Part shown: piece by piece, positions 26,832-35,867 of the stretch
Numbering within the stretch: the first letter of the stretch is position 1
Layout: each line of letters begins with the position of its first letter
Assembly (NCBI GenBank): GCA_019058245.1
Contig: JAHPZJ010000030.1
Span: 91,294 to 155,293 of the forward strand
DNA: 64,000 nucleotides
Origin: Promethearchaeota archaeon
GTDB taxonomy: Archaea; Asgardarchaeota; Lokiarchaeia; Sigyniarchaeales; SOKP01
Reading direction: 5' to 3'
The notes under the pieces: generated by a model
What the model was told of the DNA's origin: nothing
Databases searched by the model: none
What the model saw: the letters and a program-made list of their open reading frames with translations, nothing else
Position numbers and translations under genes: made by a program

Positions 26832-27607
26832 TATTTTTCCTCCTCTTCTAATAAGTCTATCATTTGTTCATGAGTCCCATATAATACTTCAAGCTGTTTT
26901 AGAAATTTTCTTACACGTTCAGATTCTGGTTTCATGAAGAAATGTTTAGGTGTACCACGTTCAATAACTGCACCTTCACTAAGAAAGATCATTTCCGTCG
27001 CTACAGCTTTAGCAAATCCCATTTCATGGGTTACGACAACCATTGTTGTGCCTGCTTTAGCGATGTCTAACATAACTTGAAGTACTTCACCTATTAGTTC
27101 AGGATCTAAAGCAGAGGTAGGTTCATCAAATAAAATTATATCTGGTTCCATGGATAGAGCTCGAGCGATTCCTACTCTTTGTTGTTGACCTCCAGATAGC
27201 TGAGCAGGATAATGGTCTGCCCATTCTGCCATTTTAACACGTTCTAGAGCTTCAAGAGCTTTTTCTCTAGCTTCTTCCTTGGAAAATCCTTTAACTCGAC
27301 GAAGTCCAATACTTACATTATCAATTGCTTTAAGATGGGCGAATAAATTGAAATGTTGAAATACCATCCCTATTCGGGTCCGGATTTCGTTTAGGTTAAC
27401 CCCAGATGCCGTAATATTTTTCCCGTGAAGAAAGATTTCACCTTTATCTGGTGGATTTAACATGTTAATACATCGAAGTAATGTACTTTTACCAGAACCG
27501 CTTGGTCCAAATATAACCTTTACTTCTTTTTCAGCTAATTCAAAGGAAACTCCTTTAAGTACTTGTAAGTCTTCATACGATTTCCACACATTATTCACGC
27601 TTAACAC
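26831..27607 (-). CDS. Polar amino-acid ABC transporter ATP-binding protein (GlnQ/HisP type)
   Basis: A 258-residue ATPase that powers uptake through the two flanking permeases. Walker A is GPSGSGKST (34-42), the Q-loop is VFQHFNLFAH (about 82-91), the signature is LSGGQQQRVGIARAL (137-151), Walker B is IILFDEPTSALD (157-168) and the switch histidine lies in VTHEMGFA. Length and motifs are standard for the family. It lies between the two permease genes, with a 23-bp gap from the first and a 1-bp overlap with the second. Its base composition and that of its neighbours seem a little less AT-rich than the surroundings by eye, which may mean acquisition by transfer; I could not quantify it. Confidence 0.95.
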   Translation of the reverse strand: MLSVNNVWKSYEDLQVLKGVSFELAEKEVKVIFGPSGSGKSTLLRCINMLNPPDKGEIFLHGKNITASGVNLNEIRTRIGMVFQHFNLFAHLKAIDNVSIGLRRVKGFSKEEAREKALEALERVKMAEWADHYPAQLSGGQQQRVGIARALSMEPDIILFDEPTSALDPELIGEVLQVMLDIAKAGTTMVVVTHEMGFAKAVATEMIFLSEGAVIERGTPKHFFMKPESERVRKFLKQLEVLYGTHEQMIDLLEEEEK

Positions 27608-27630
27608 TGGTTCGTATTTAACCTCTATCC

Positions 27631-28317
27631 TTAACCACCCCCCATTCCTAATTTTTTAAGTTTCTTGGTTTGGTGTTCACCAAATAATTTTGTTATCGGA
27701 TATGTCAATAAAAAATAGAGAATTGCTAGTACACCAATAGAAACTGTCCAAAATCCTCGAAAGGCATATGAAAAATTATATGCAGCTCTGGTCAACTCGA
27801 CAATTCCAACTGCATAAGCAAAGGAAGAATCCTTAATGACTACTGAATACTCATTGGACCAACTAGGCATAGCTAGTCTTAATGCTTGGGGTAGAACAAC
27901 GTGTCGAAAAGTTTGAAGCCCACTCATCCCCAAAGCACGTGCAGCTTCAATCTGTCCTGGATTTACAGATAAAATAGCACCACGAAAAATTTGAGATTGA
28001 TATGCCCCACTTCGAAGTCCGAGTGCAAAAATTATACTTGCTAAAGGTCTTTGAAGAGGATCTACATACCAGAATAACTCTGGAACTCCAAATGCAAATA
28101 TATAAATTAGCACTAGAATAGGAATACCTCGGAAAATCTTCTCATAGCCGCTTGCTAACCAATTAAGCTCTTTCCCTGCATAAACACGCATGAGAGCTAA
28201 TATAATACCTAAAACAAATCCAATTAATAAGCCCAGTACTGTCATAAGCAATGTTTGGGCTAATCCCTTTGTGACAATATAAATTAAAATGTCAGCTAGG
28301 TCCGGCATATTACTCAT
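27631..28317 (-). CDS. Polar amino-acid ABC transporter permease (HisQ/GlnP type)
   Basis: A 228-residue permease paralogous to the one at 26.1-26.8 kb. Hydrophobic helices lie near residues 17-42, 57-85 and 180-206, and the EAA-type coupling motif is EAARALGMSGLQTFRHVVLP (about 134-153), followed by QALRLAMPSWSNEYS. It begins 7 bp after the binding-protein gene and precedes the ATPase. Forms the transmembrane part of the importer with the other permease. Family secure; substrate unknown. Confidence 0.93.
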   Translation of the reverse strand: MSNMPDLADILIYIVTKGLAQTLLMTVLGLLIGFVLGIILALMRVYAGKELNWLASGYEKIFRGIPILVLIYIFAFGVPELFWYVDPLQRPLASIIFALGLRSGAYQSQIFRGAILSVNPGQIEAARALGMSGLQTFRHVVLPQALRLAMPSWSNEYSVVIKDSSFAYAVGIVELTRAAYNFSYAFRGFWTVSIGVLAILYFLLTYPITKLFGEHQTKKLKKLGMGGG

Positions 28318-28324
28318 CCTTTAA

Positions 28325-29146
28325 TTAACCAAACCATTCATCCATTAAATCAAATATTGATCCATCCTGATAACTGTCAAAAATAACTTGATTCATAGTA
28401 TACAATAGTTTTGGTTCCCCCAGCCTAGTCCATAAAGCAAGAGGTTCCGTTCCTGTACTATATATTATCTTTATATCGTATGTATTTGCCCAAGCTGTAA
28501 AAACTGGCTCATCTACATATGCAAGCTGTATAGCTCCACTATCTAATGCTAACATTAGATCATTTGCATTATCATATACTAATAAATCAGCCCCTACAGT
28601 CATATCTAAACCATCGGGACCTAGCTCCTCATACATAACAGTTCCAGTTTGAACACCAACAGTATAATCTTCGAGATCGTTTATAGTTGTTATTGTGATT
28701 CCTGACGCATTAGGAGCAACTACAGCTTGACTCACAGTAATATACGTAATGGATGGTGCAAGATTTTCTGCTCGTTCTTCTGTATATGTCATAGCGGCGG
28801 CAATCATATCTATTGTTCCTGCTCTACAAGCAGCAATCAGAGAATCAAAGGGTATATTCTGCATCACAAGGTCAACACCTATTTCGTCTGCAATCATCTC
28901 CGCTACATCTATATCAAAGCCTACAATAAGTCCTTCAGGATAAGTTAAATTTTCAAAAGGCGGATAATCTGCACTTGTTCCCACAATTAGTTCTCCTCGA
29001 GCAACAATTGTATCAAGTAATGGAGTACGAGCAGCCTCTGGAATAGGTGAAGGTATAAACCATCCACCAATTAATCCAACTCCAAAACCAACTATAATTG
29101 CTATTATTGCAATTTCTCTTCTTATTACTGGTGATTCTCTACTCAT
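28325..29146 (-). CDS. Amino-acid ABC transporter substrate-binding protein, membrane-tethered
   Basis: A 273-residue extracytoplasmic solute-binding protein of family 3. A single N-terminal transmembrane anchor (IAIIAIIVGFGVGLIGGWFI, about residues 13-32) replaces a cleaved signal peptide. The ligand-binding domain begins ELIVGTSADYPPFENLTY (about 51-68) and contains GFDIDVAEMIADEIGVDLVM and FDSLIAACRAGTIDMIAAAM, the classic family segments. It is the first gene of the importer operon. The ligand is a polar amino acid by family; which one cannot be read. An AT-rich 405-bp region separates it from the divergent argH. Confidence 0.93.
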   Translation of the reverse strand: MSRESPVIRREIAIIAIIVGFGVGLIGGWFIPSPIPEAARTPLLDTIVARGELIVGTSADYPPFENLTYPEGLIVGFDIDVAEMIADEIGVDLVMQNIPFDSLIAACRAGTIDMIAAAMTYTEERAENLAPSITYITVSQAVVAPNASGITITTINDLEDYTVGVQTGTVMYEELGPDGLDMTVGADLLVYDNANDLMLALDSGAIQLAYVDEPVFTAWANTYDIKIIYSTGTEPLALWTRLGEPKLLYTMNQVIFDSYQDGSIFDLMDEWFG

Positions 29147-29551
29147 TTAATTATAACCTCATTTTTTATTTTTTTTAATAATTCATTAATGGTAATTTTT
29201 GGATAAATTTTGATGTGGATATATTTTTAAGTAAATATATAAACATTTCTATCCAATTATGATTTAAAGTAATTATTCCGAGATTTAAAATCAACATTTA
29301 ATATTCTTCAATTAATAGGTATTACTTCTAAAAAAGTTTAATATAAGGTTTTTGTCAAGGAGTTCTTTTTGTAATTTAATATAACTCTTATCTTGTTTGG
29401 AAATAATTCTCTAAATTTAATCAATATCTTAATAATTCGAGATGTATTTTTTTAAATTTATAATGTCTATAATTTTCATTAAAACATTAAAAATTATAGC
29501 AATAAAAGATCAATATTTAAATAATATATTATAAAATGTTAGAGATCAAAA
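29147..29551. promoter_or_regulatory. Divergent intergenic region, importer operon and argH
   Basis: 405 bp without a supportable gene. Very AT-rich sequence near TTTAAATAATATATTATAAA (about 29515-29534) is a candidate TATA region close to the argH start, with AGAGATC just before the ATG as a weak ribosome site. On the minus strand, AT-rich boxes about 60 bp above the binding-protein start could serve the importer operon. Unlike the regions ahead of argJ and hisIE, I saw no arginine-rich short ORF and no strong hairpin here. Confidence 0.4.
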
Positions 29552-31036
29552 ATGAGAAAAAATTTATATAGGATAGGATTAGATATTCCTCTCAACAATG
29601 ATGCGCTTAAGTTTATCTCATCTTTAAAAGAAGATTTTTGGATTGTTGAGGAAGATATAATTGGTACTCAAGTCCATAATATTATGCTTTTTGAGCAAAA
29701 AATCCTTGATGAAACTGAGATAAGGAAAATCTTATTTGCCCTTGAGCAAATAAAAAATAAGATTAAGAGTAATAAAATTGAGATAGATGATAGTTTTGAA
29801 GATATACATCCATTTATAGAAAAAAGTGTAATTGATACAATTGGGATTGAAATTGGAGGTAAATTACATACTGGTAGATCTAGAAATGATCAAGTATCAG
29901 TTGATTTAAGACTAAAAATCAGAAAGGAGTTAAATAAGATTTCTGAAGGATTATTTGCTCTCATTGATATTTTACTTAATCTTTCTAAAAATAACATAAG
30001 TTCATATCTGCCATTATATACTCATTTACAAAGAGGACAATTAGGGGTTTTTTCTCATTATATCAATAATTATATTGCTCAGTTTTTAAGAACTCTAGAA
30101 AGAATAGAAGAAATTTATAATAGAGTTAATAAGAATCCACTCGGAGCATGTGCAATAGGAGGAACAAGTATTAATATCAATAGGAATAGGACATCAGAAT
30201 TACTAGGATTTGATGGATTAGTTTATAACTCTATTGATGCTATAAGTTCAAGAGATTATATTTATGAAACATTAATGGTTTTTTCTTTACTAGCTATCCA
30301 ATTTTCGAGAATTGCTGAAGATTTAATAATTTGGGCGACTAAAGAATTTAACTTCATAGAATTAGCTGATGAATACTGTTCTGTATCAAGTGTTATGCCA
30401 CAAAAAAAAAATCCAGATACTGTAGAATTAATAAGGAGCAGAAGTTCAAAAGTAGTTTCAAACTTATTTAGTACAGCAATGATTATTAAAGCTATTCCAA
30501 CAGGTTACTTTAAAGATTTCCAAGATTTAAAGAAGAAATTGATAAGTTCGATTAATATAATACTTTCAATAATTACAATGTTTAAAGGTATATTTTCAAC
30601 AATATCCATTAATAAAGACAATATGCGACACGCTATTGATGATAGTTTTATTCTTGCTTTAGATTTAGCTGAACTATTAGTACAAGACTATAACATCCCT
30701 TTTAGACAATCGCATGAAATTGTTGCATTACTAGTAAAGAATTTAGAAAAGCCAGAAGATATGTTAAATAGAGAAAAAATTGAGAAATCAATTTTCAATG
30801 TAATAAAAAAGGAAATAAATTTATCAGAGAAAGTAATTCAAACAATAAAAAATTTGGATCTTTGTTTAGAAAGAAGAATTAGTCAAGGTTCTCCATCTGG
30901 AAAAGAGGTAAAACTTAATATTGATAAACTAGGAAAATGGAAAGATTCATTGTACACTTTATTTTTAAACAGAATAGAAAAAGTAAAAAATGCTAAAGTT
31001 CTAAGAAATAGACTTATTGAGAAATTAATCTCATGA
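29552..31036 (+). CDS. argH: Argininosuccinate lyase
   Basis: Splits argininosuccinate into arginine and fumarate, the last step of arginine synthesis. The 494-residue protein belongs to the fumarase/aspartase superfamily. The signature SVSSVMPQKKNPDT (about 281-294) is intact, HTGRSRNDQVSVDLRL (about 107-122) is the first conserved region and LPLYTHLQRGQLGVFSHY (about 154-171) holds the catalytic histidine region. It lies 374 bp upstream of argJ on the same strand, but a separate TATA box and leader ORF between them suggest that argJBDCG has its own promoter. Confidence 0.95.
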   Translation: MRKNLYRIGLDIPLNNDALKFISSLKEDFWIVEEDIIGTQVHNIMLFEQKILDETEIRKILFALEQIKNKIKSNKIEIDDSFEDIHPFIEKSVIDTIGIEIGGKLHTGRSRNDQVSVDLRLKIRKELNKISEGLFALIDILLNLSKNNISSYLPLYTHLQRGQLGVFSHYINNYIAQFLRTLERIEEIYNRVNKNPLGACAIGGTSININRNRTSELLGFDGLVYNSIDAISSRDYIYETLMVFSLLAIQFSRIAEDLIIWATKEFNFIELADEYCSVSSVMPQKKNPDTVELIRSRSSKVVSNLFSTAMIIKAIPTGYFKDFQDLKKKLISSINIILSIITMFKGIFSTISINKDNMRHAIDDSFILALDLAELLVQDYNIPFRQSHEIVALLVKNLEKPEDMLNREKIEKSIFNVIKKEINLSEKVIQTIKNLDLCLERRISQGSPSGKEVKLNIDKLGKWKDSLYTLFLNRIEKVKNAKVLRNRLIEKLIS

Positions 31037-31131
31037 AAAATAAATTATTGACAATGGTTAAAAGACCTTAATAATCAGAAATTTTCTCTAGTAAATGATT
31101 AATATATTTATTATTTATTTGTTCCCTAAAC

Positions 31132-31141
31132 TTTTTAAATA
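31132..31141 (+). promoter_or_regulatory. TATA box of the argJ operon leader
   Basis: TTTTTAAATA, preceded by a short CCCTAAAC stretch that could act as the BRE, is a good archaeal TATA element. A transcript starting about 25 nt downstream would begin near 31165, just ahead of the 35-codon leader ORF. This placement puts the leader ORF at the 5' end of the argJ transcript. Seen in sequence; promoter function is inferred. Confidence 0.5.
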
Positions 31142-31190
31142 GCGCTTCCTATTATAAAATTATTAATAATTTTGTGTTGGTGTTAAAAGT

Positions 31191-31298
31191 TTGATTTCAC
31201 TTGATCTTAATATGAATTATGAAATTGATAAAATTCAATTTCTGAGAACACCATACAAATTAAATCTGGCACGTCGCCGTCGTCTGCTAATTTATTAA
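31191..31298 (+). CDS. Candidate arginine leader peptide, 35 residues, RRRR run
   Basis: A short ORF with a TTG start, preceded at 8 nt by GGTG. It encodes MISLDLNMNYEIDKIQFLRT and then PYKLNLARRRRLLIY. Codons 28-31 (31272-31283) are CGT CGC CGT CGT, a GC-rich island of four consecutive arginine codons in a region of very low GC whose genes mostly use AGA for arginine. The ORF ends 112 nt before argJ and follows a TATA box, so it should sit at the start of the argJBDCG transcript. A hairpin begins 6 nt after its stop. This matches the layout of amino-acid leader peptides that sense charged tRNA by ribosome stalling. Alternatively the GC-rich patch could be a protein-binding site that is open by chance. 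An ATG at codon 8 is an alternative start. Confidence 0.5.
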   Translation: MISLDLNMNYEIDKIQFLRTPYKLNLARRRRLLIY

Positions 31299-31303
31299 TA
31301 AAT

Positions 31304-31368
31304 ATAAGAATTGAAGTATAATTCTTATTTCTTCACTTCTTCAAATTTATTATTTTTATAATTTTTTT
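31304..31368 (+). terminator. Hairpin and U-rich tract between arg leader and argJ
   Basis: ATAAGAATT (31304-31312) and AATTCTTAT (31320-31328) form a perfect 9-bp stem with a 7-nt loop. Pyrimidine-rich sequence follows, and then U-rich RNA ending in seven consecutive T (31362-31368). Archaeal RNA polymerase terminates mainly at U-rich tracts, so this is a candidate attenuator placed before argJ. A competing pairing, TTGAAG (31311-31316) with CTTCAA (about 31338-31343), is also possible. Regulatory function and its direction are inferred. Confidence 0.4.
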
Positions 31369-31410
31369 AAAATATTAATTGATACAAAAATTTTTAATGG
31401 TTTATAAGAA

Positions 31411-32652
31411 ATGGAAAAAAAGAATGCAGGAATAAAGAAAATTAATGGAGGAATTACAAGTCCAAAAGGATATCATGCTACTGGAAGTCATATAGGGATA
31501 AAAGAATGCAAAAAAGATTTAGCTATAGTATATAGTGATGTTCCAGCCAAAGCAGTAGGTGTCTTTACTACAAATTTATTAAAAGCATCTTCAGTTTTAT
31601 GGAATCAGAATCTTATTAAAAATCACAATATGATACAAGGTATAGTTGTTAATAGTGGAAATGCTAACGTTTGTACAGGAGAAATAGGGGATAAACATAC
31701 AGAAATGATGGCTGCTGAGTTAGCTTCTTGTTTGGGATTTAATAAAAATCAAGTAATAGTTGCTTCTACAGGGGTTATTGGAAAACTTCTTCCAATTGAA
31801 ATTATAATTAAGGGTATTAAAAATACTTGTAAAACCCTAGGAATTACTGAAAATGATGCTAGATTGGCTGCTGAAGCAATAATAACGACAGATACACACC
31901 CAAAAGAGATCTCGGTTGAATTTATTATCGATAATAAGAAAATTAGAATTGGAGGTATGGCTAAGGGTTCTGGAATGATTCATCCAAATATGGCAACTAT
32001 GCTTTCATTTATTTCAACGGATATAAATATTTCAAGAGAATTATTGGAAAAAGCTTTAAAAGAAAGCATTGAAGAATCATATAATATGATCTCTGTAGAT
32101 GGTGATACAAGTACTAGTGATTCAGTAATTCTTTTGGCTAATGGAATGAGTAATAACTCAGAAATCTTGGATGAGGGTGAAGATTATCTCACTTTTAAAC
32201 AAGCTCTTCACTATGTAAATTTATATTTAGCTCAAGAAATTGTAAGAGATGGAGAAGGAGCAAATAAATTTATTACAGTCCATGTTAAAGGAGCTGCATC
32301 AAAGCAAGATGCAAAGATCTTAAGTAAATCTGTTATAACCTCAAATTTAGTTAAAACCGCATTCTTTGGAGAAGATGCAAATTGGGGTAGAATTATTTGT
32401 GCTATGGGATATTCTGGAGCTAATTTTGATCCTTCAAAAGTTTCAATAAAGTATTTAAATAGTGGTAATTCAATTGAGGTTATGAAAGATGGTATGTCTT
32501 TAGAATTTGATGAAGATTTAGCATTAAAAATATTAAAAGAAAAAGAAATTATTGTAGAATTAATTTTAAAAGATGGAGAAAGTGAGGCAATCGCATGGGG
32601 ATGTGATTTAAGTTATGATTATGTCCGAATTAATGGTTCTTATAGAACCTGA
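31411..32652 (+). CDS. argJ: Bifunctional ornithine acetyltransferase/N-acetylglutamate synthase
   Basis: Transfers acetyl between N-acetylornithine and glutamate, so that the acetyl group is recycled in arginine synthesis. The 413-residue precursor contains the self-cleavage site in MIHPNMATML (189-198), where Thr196 would be the nucleophile after cleavage between Ala195 and Thr196. KGSGMI before it and GEDANWGRIICAMGYSGA near residue 315 are family segments. It is the first structural gene of an operon with argB, argD, argC and argG. The presence of argJ means the acetyl-cycle route is used rather than the LysW carrier route of many archaea. Whether it can also make acetylglutamate from acetyl-CoA is not decidable here. 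Confidence 0.95.
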   Translation: MEKKNAGIKKINGGITSPKGYHATGSHIGIKECKKDLAIVYSDVPAKAVGVFTTNLLKASSVLWNQNLIKNHNMIQGIVVNSGNANVCTGEIGDKHTEMMAAELASCLGFNKNQVIVASTGVIGKLLPIEIIIKGIKNTCKTLGITENDARLAAEAIITTDTHPKEISVEFIIDNKKIRIGGMAKGSGMIHPNMATMLSFISTDINISRELLEKALKESIEESYNMISVDGDTSTSDSVILLANGMSNNSEILDEGEDYLTFKQALHYVNLYLAQEIVRDGEGANKFITVHVKGAASKQDAKILSKSVITSNLVKTAFFGEDANWGRIICAMGYSGANFDPSKVSIKYLNSGNSIEVMKDGMSLEFDEDLALKILKEKEIIVELILKDGESEAIAWGCDLSYDYVRINGSYRT

Positions 32653-32665
32653 AAAGGTGGAAAAA

Positions 32666-33526
32666 ATGATTGAAAATATTGGAAAAGCAAAAATTTTGAT
32701 AGAAGCAATAAAATACATCAGAGCTTTTTACAGAAAAACTTTTGTTATTAAATATGGGGGTAGTGCAATGGTAAAACCTGAGCTTAAAAAGAGTTTTATT
32801 GAAGACCTCATTTTCCTCAATTTCGTAGGAATAAATGTAATAGTTGTGCATGGGGGTGGAGCTTCAATTAACACCTTATTAGACAAATTAAAAATCGAGT
32901 CAAAATTTTTTAATGGCCTTAGAATTACCGATGAAGAAACAATGGATGTTGTTGAGATGGTATTAGCTGGTAAAATAAATAAGGGAATAGTAAATGATAT
33001 TCAAACTCAAGGAAGTAATGCAATAGGACTAAGTGGGAAAGATAGCAATTTACTGAAGGTCAAGAAAAAAATGGTTGAAGGAGAGGATTTAGGGTTTGTT
33101 GGCGAGGTAACTGAAGTAAATACTCAATTTTTAAAAGGGATACTAAAAAATTCTTTAATTCCTGTTATTGCTCCAATAGGTTCAGATCATATAGGAAATA
33201 CATATAATATCAATGCTGATGAAGTGGCACTAGCCATTTCAAAAGCATTAAATGTAGAAAAGTTAATCTATATAACTGACGTTTTAGGAGTACTTCTTGA
33301 TGTAAATGATAAGAATTCTCTAATATCAGAATTGAGGACTGAACAAGCTTTATCTTATATTAGAGAAGGTAAAATTACAGAAGGGATGATTCCAAAAGTA
33401 AGAAGTTGTATAGAAGCAGTAAATAGTGATGTAAAAGCAGTACATATTATAGATGGTAGAATTGAACATAGTCTTTTACTTGAAATTTTAACTCCTCAAG
33501 GGATTGGTACAATGTTTAAAAAGTAA
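32666..33526 (+). CDS. argB: Acetylglutamate kinase
   Basis: Phosphorylates N-acetylglutamate. The 286-residue amino-acid kinase has FVIKYGGSAM (about 27-36), VVHGGGASIN (about 60-69) and INADEVALAISKALN (about 177-191). I chose the ATG at 32666 because it follows AAAGGTGG at 5 nt and clears the argJ stop; a longer in-frame reading that begins at 32615 would overlap argJ by 38 bp and lacks a site. The protein starts with an N-terminal helix (MIENIGKAKILIEAIKYIRA), a feature seen in arginine-inhibited hexameric kinases, so feedback control is possible but not proven. Confidence 0.94.
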   Translation: MIENIGKAKILIEAIKYIRAFYRKTFVIKYGGSAMVKPELKKSFIEDLIFLNFVGINVIVVHGGGASINTLLDKLKIESKFFNGLRITDEETMDVVEMVLAGKINKGIVNDIQTQGSNAIGLSGKDSNLLKVKKKMVEGEDLGFVGEVTEVNTQFLKGILKNSLIPVIAPIGSDHIGNTYNINADEVALAISKALNVEKLIYITDVLGVLLDVNDKNSLISELRTEQALSYIREGKITEGMIPKVRSCIEAVNSDVKAVHIIDGRIEHSLLLEILTPQGIGTMFKK

Positions 33527-33570
33527 AATTATATAAAAAAAGTATAGAAATAAAAGAGAGGAAATTAATC

Positions 33571-34773
33571 ATGAGTGATTGGATTGAAAGGGGAACTAAG
33601 GTTATAATGAACACTTATAAACAGTTTCCCATTGTATTAGAAAAAGGAAATGGCGTTTATCTCTGGGATAGTGAAGGAAAAAAGTACCTTGATTTTGTTG
33701 CAGGGATAGCTGTAAATGCTTTAGGTTATAATGATTCTGACTATATTCAAGAAATTACTACACAATTAAAAAAAATGCAACATTGTTCAAATTTATACTG
33801 GATGATACCATCAATAGAATTAGGCGAGATTTTAATTCAAAATAGTTGTTTTGATAAAATATTTTATTGTAATAGTGGAGCTGAAGCTGTTGAAGCCGCA
33901 ATAAAATTGAGTAAGAAGTATGGAAAGAAAGTCCATGGAAATAATTGTAGTAAAATTATTACAATGAAGAGATCGTTTCACGGAAGAACAATGGCAACGA
34001 TCACTGCAACAGGTCAGACTAAATATCAAAAGGGATTCGATCCATTAATGCCTGGATTTTCCTATGTTGAATTTAATAACTATAATGAGTTAAAAGAAGC
34101 AGTCAATGAAGATACCTGTGCTATTATTATAGAACCTATACAGGGAGAAGGAGGAATTCATCCTGCTGAGAAGTCATTTTTAAAAGAAGTACGAGCTCTG
34201 TGTGATGAAAAAGATATTGTACTTGTATTTGATGAAGTTCAATGTGGAATCGGAAGAACTGGCGAATTATTTGCATATCAATTATTTGATGTAAAACCTG
34301 ATGTAGTTTCATTAGCAAAAGGTTTAGCTGGAGGTATTCCCATAGGAGCAATGCTGGCAGTTCAGAGTAAAGCGGATGCTTTTCAACCTGGTGATCATGC
34401 ATCAACGTTTGGAGGCAATCATTTAGCATGTACAGCAGGTAAGGTAGTACTAAATAAATTATTAAACGGTGGGATTCTTGAAAATGTACGAAAACAAGGG
34501 AAATATCTAAAAGAAAAGTTAATTAATTTAAAGGAAAAATATGCGATGATTAAAGAGGTAAGGGGCTATGGTTTAATGCTCGGTCTTGAACTAAATATTC
34601 CTGTCAAGGATATAATAGAAATATGTATGGAACAAGGTTTACTTATTTTAGGTGCTGGAGAAAACGTAATAAGATTTGTTCCACCGCTGATAATTAACAA
34701 AAATGAAATTGATGAAGGAGTAACTATCCTTGATGGGGTACTACAACAATTCAAAAATAATAAAGGTTTATAA
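33571..34773 (+). CDS. argD: Acetylornithine aminotransferase
   Basis: A PLP enzyme that converts N-acetylglutamate semialdehyde to N-acetylornithine with glutamate as donor. The 400-residue class III aminotransferase shows FYCNSGAEAVEAAIKLSKKY (about 92-111), VFDEVQCGIGRTGELFAYQL (about 220-239) and the cofactor lysine in VSLAKGLAGGIPIGAML (near 250). AGAGAGG-type ribosome site (GAGAGG) precedes the ATG. Its stop overlaps the argC start (TAATG), giving translational coupling. Some archaeal homologues also serve lysine synthesis; with argJ and argB adjacent, arginine is the likely pathway. Confidence 0.94.
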   Translation: MSDWIERGTKVIMNTYKQFPIVLEKGNGVYLWDSEGKKYLDFVAGIAVNALGYNDSDYIQEITTQLKKMQHCSNLYWMIPSIELGEILIQNSCFDKIFYCNSGAEAVEAAIKLSKKYGKKVHGNNCSKIITMKRSFHGRTMATITATGQTKYQKGFDPLMPGFSYVEFNNYNELKEAVNEDTCAIIIEPIQGEGGIHPAEKSFLKEVRALCDEKDIVLVFDEVQCGIGRTGELFAYQLFDVKPDVVSLAKGLAGGIPIGAMLAVQSKADAFQPGDHASTFGGNHLACTAGKVVLNKLLNGGILENVRKQGKYLKEKLINLKEKYAMIKEVRGYGLMLGLELNIPVKDIIEICMEQGLLILGAGENVIRFVPPLIINKNEIDEGVTILDGVLQQFKNNKGL

Positions 34774-35819
34774 TGATGATTAGAGCAGGTATAATAGGAG
34801 CAACTGGATATGTAGGTTCAGATTTAGTTAGAATTTTATATCATCATCCTGAAGTAGAATTAAAATTATTAACTTCTAAAAATCATAAAAATCAAAGTTA
34901 TAATTCAGTATATTCAAACTTCAACAAAATATGTGAGATGATATGTGATGAGGATGATCTTGATTCTGCAATAAACCAACTTGATATAATTTTTCTATCA
35001 TTACCTCATGGAGTAACTTCAAGTATATTAACAGATAAGATTTTAAAAAATGTAAAGGTTATTGACCTCAGTGCTGATTTTCGATTAAAGAGTGTAGATG
35101 AATATGTGGAATGGTATAACATTAAACATAGTAATGCTAATCTGTTGAAAAAAGCAGTCTATGGTCTTTCTGAATGGAAAAGAGAACAAATAAAAAATTC
35201 AAAATTAGTTGCTAATCCTGGTTGCTATCCAACTTGTGCTTTATTATGTTTATTACCTCTTATCAAAGAAGGGATTTTAGAAGAAGAACACATAATTATT
35301 GATGCAAAGTCAGGAGTGTCAGGTGCAGGAAGATCTTTAAATCTTGGAACTCATTTCTCAGAAAGTAATGAATCAACTAAGGCATATAACGTTCTCTCTC
35401 ATCGACATACTCCAGAGATCGATCAGGAATTAAGTGAAGTAAATGGAAATGAAATATCAGTTATTTTTACACCCCATCTAATCCCAATGAATCGAGGAAT
35501 ATTATGTACTTGTTATGGGATTCTTAAAAAGTCATATAATTATGAAGATATCAAAAAAATATATGAAGATAATTATGAAAATGAATTTTTTATTCGTCTA
35601 ATGAAGAAAAATGATTTACCTGAAACGAGATGGGTTAAGGGTTCAAATTATTGTGATATTGGTTTTAGTCTAGATGAAAAAGCTAATAGAATAATTATAG
35701 TTGGAGCAATTGACAATCTAGTTAAGGGTGGAGCAGGACAAGCTGTTCAAAATATGAATTTAATGTTTGATTTAGAAGAGAATATAGGGTTAAAATCAAT
35801 TCCTATGTTCCCTGTTTAA
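34773..35819 (+). CDS. argC: N-acetyl-gamma-glutamyl-phosphate reductase
   Basis: Reduces N-acetylglutamyl phosphate to the semialdehyde using NADPH. The 348-residue protein has the N-terminal nucleotide fold AGIIGATGYVGSDLVRIL (about 5-22), the catalytic cysteine in VANPGCYPTCALL (about 146-158) and SGVSGAGRSLNLGTHFSE (about 181-198). The start overlaps the argD stop by one base; a second ATG follows directly, so the true start could be one codon later. All standard residues are present. Confidence 0.95.
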   Translation: MMIRAGIIGATGYVGSDLVRILYHHPEVELKLLTSKNHKNQSYNSVYSNFNKICEMICDEDDLDSAINQLDIIFLSLPHGVTSSILTDKILKNVKVIDLSADFRLKSVDEYVEWYNIKHSNANLLKKAVYGLSEWKREQIKNSKLVANPGCYPTCALLCLLPLIKEGILEEEHIIIDAKSGVSGAGRSLNLGTHFSESNESTKAYNVLSHRHTPEIDQELSEVNGNEISVIFTPHLIPMNRGILCTCYGILKKSYNYEDIKKIYEDNYENEFFIRLMKKNDLPETRWVKGSNYCDIGFSLDEKANRIIIVGAIDNLVKGGAGQAVQNMNLMFDLEENIGLKSIPMFPV

Positions 35820-35867
35820 AGAAAAATAATAATATAATAGGCAATAATAAAAAAAAGTGAGGGATTA

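Noticed and set aside
29147..29551. Search for an arginine leader before argH
   Set aside because: No short ORF with arginine codons and no strong hairpin were found; argH does not share the argJ leader layout.
32615..32665. Longer N-terminus for argB
   Set aside because: Overlaps argJ by 38 bp and has no ribosome site; the ATG at 32666 follows AAAGGTGG.
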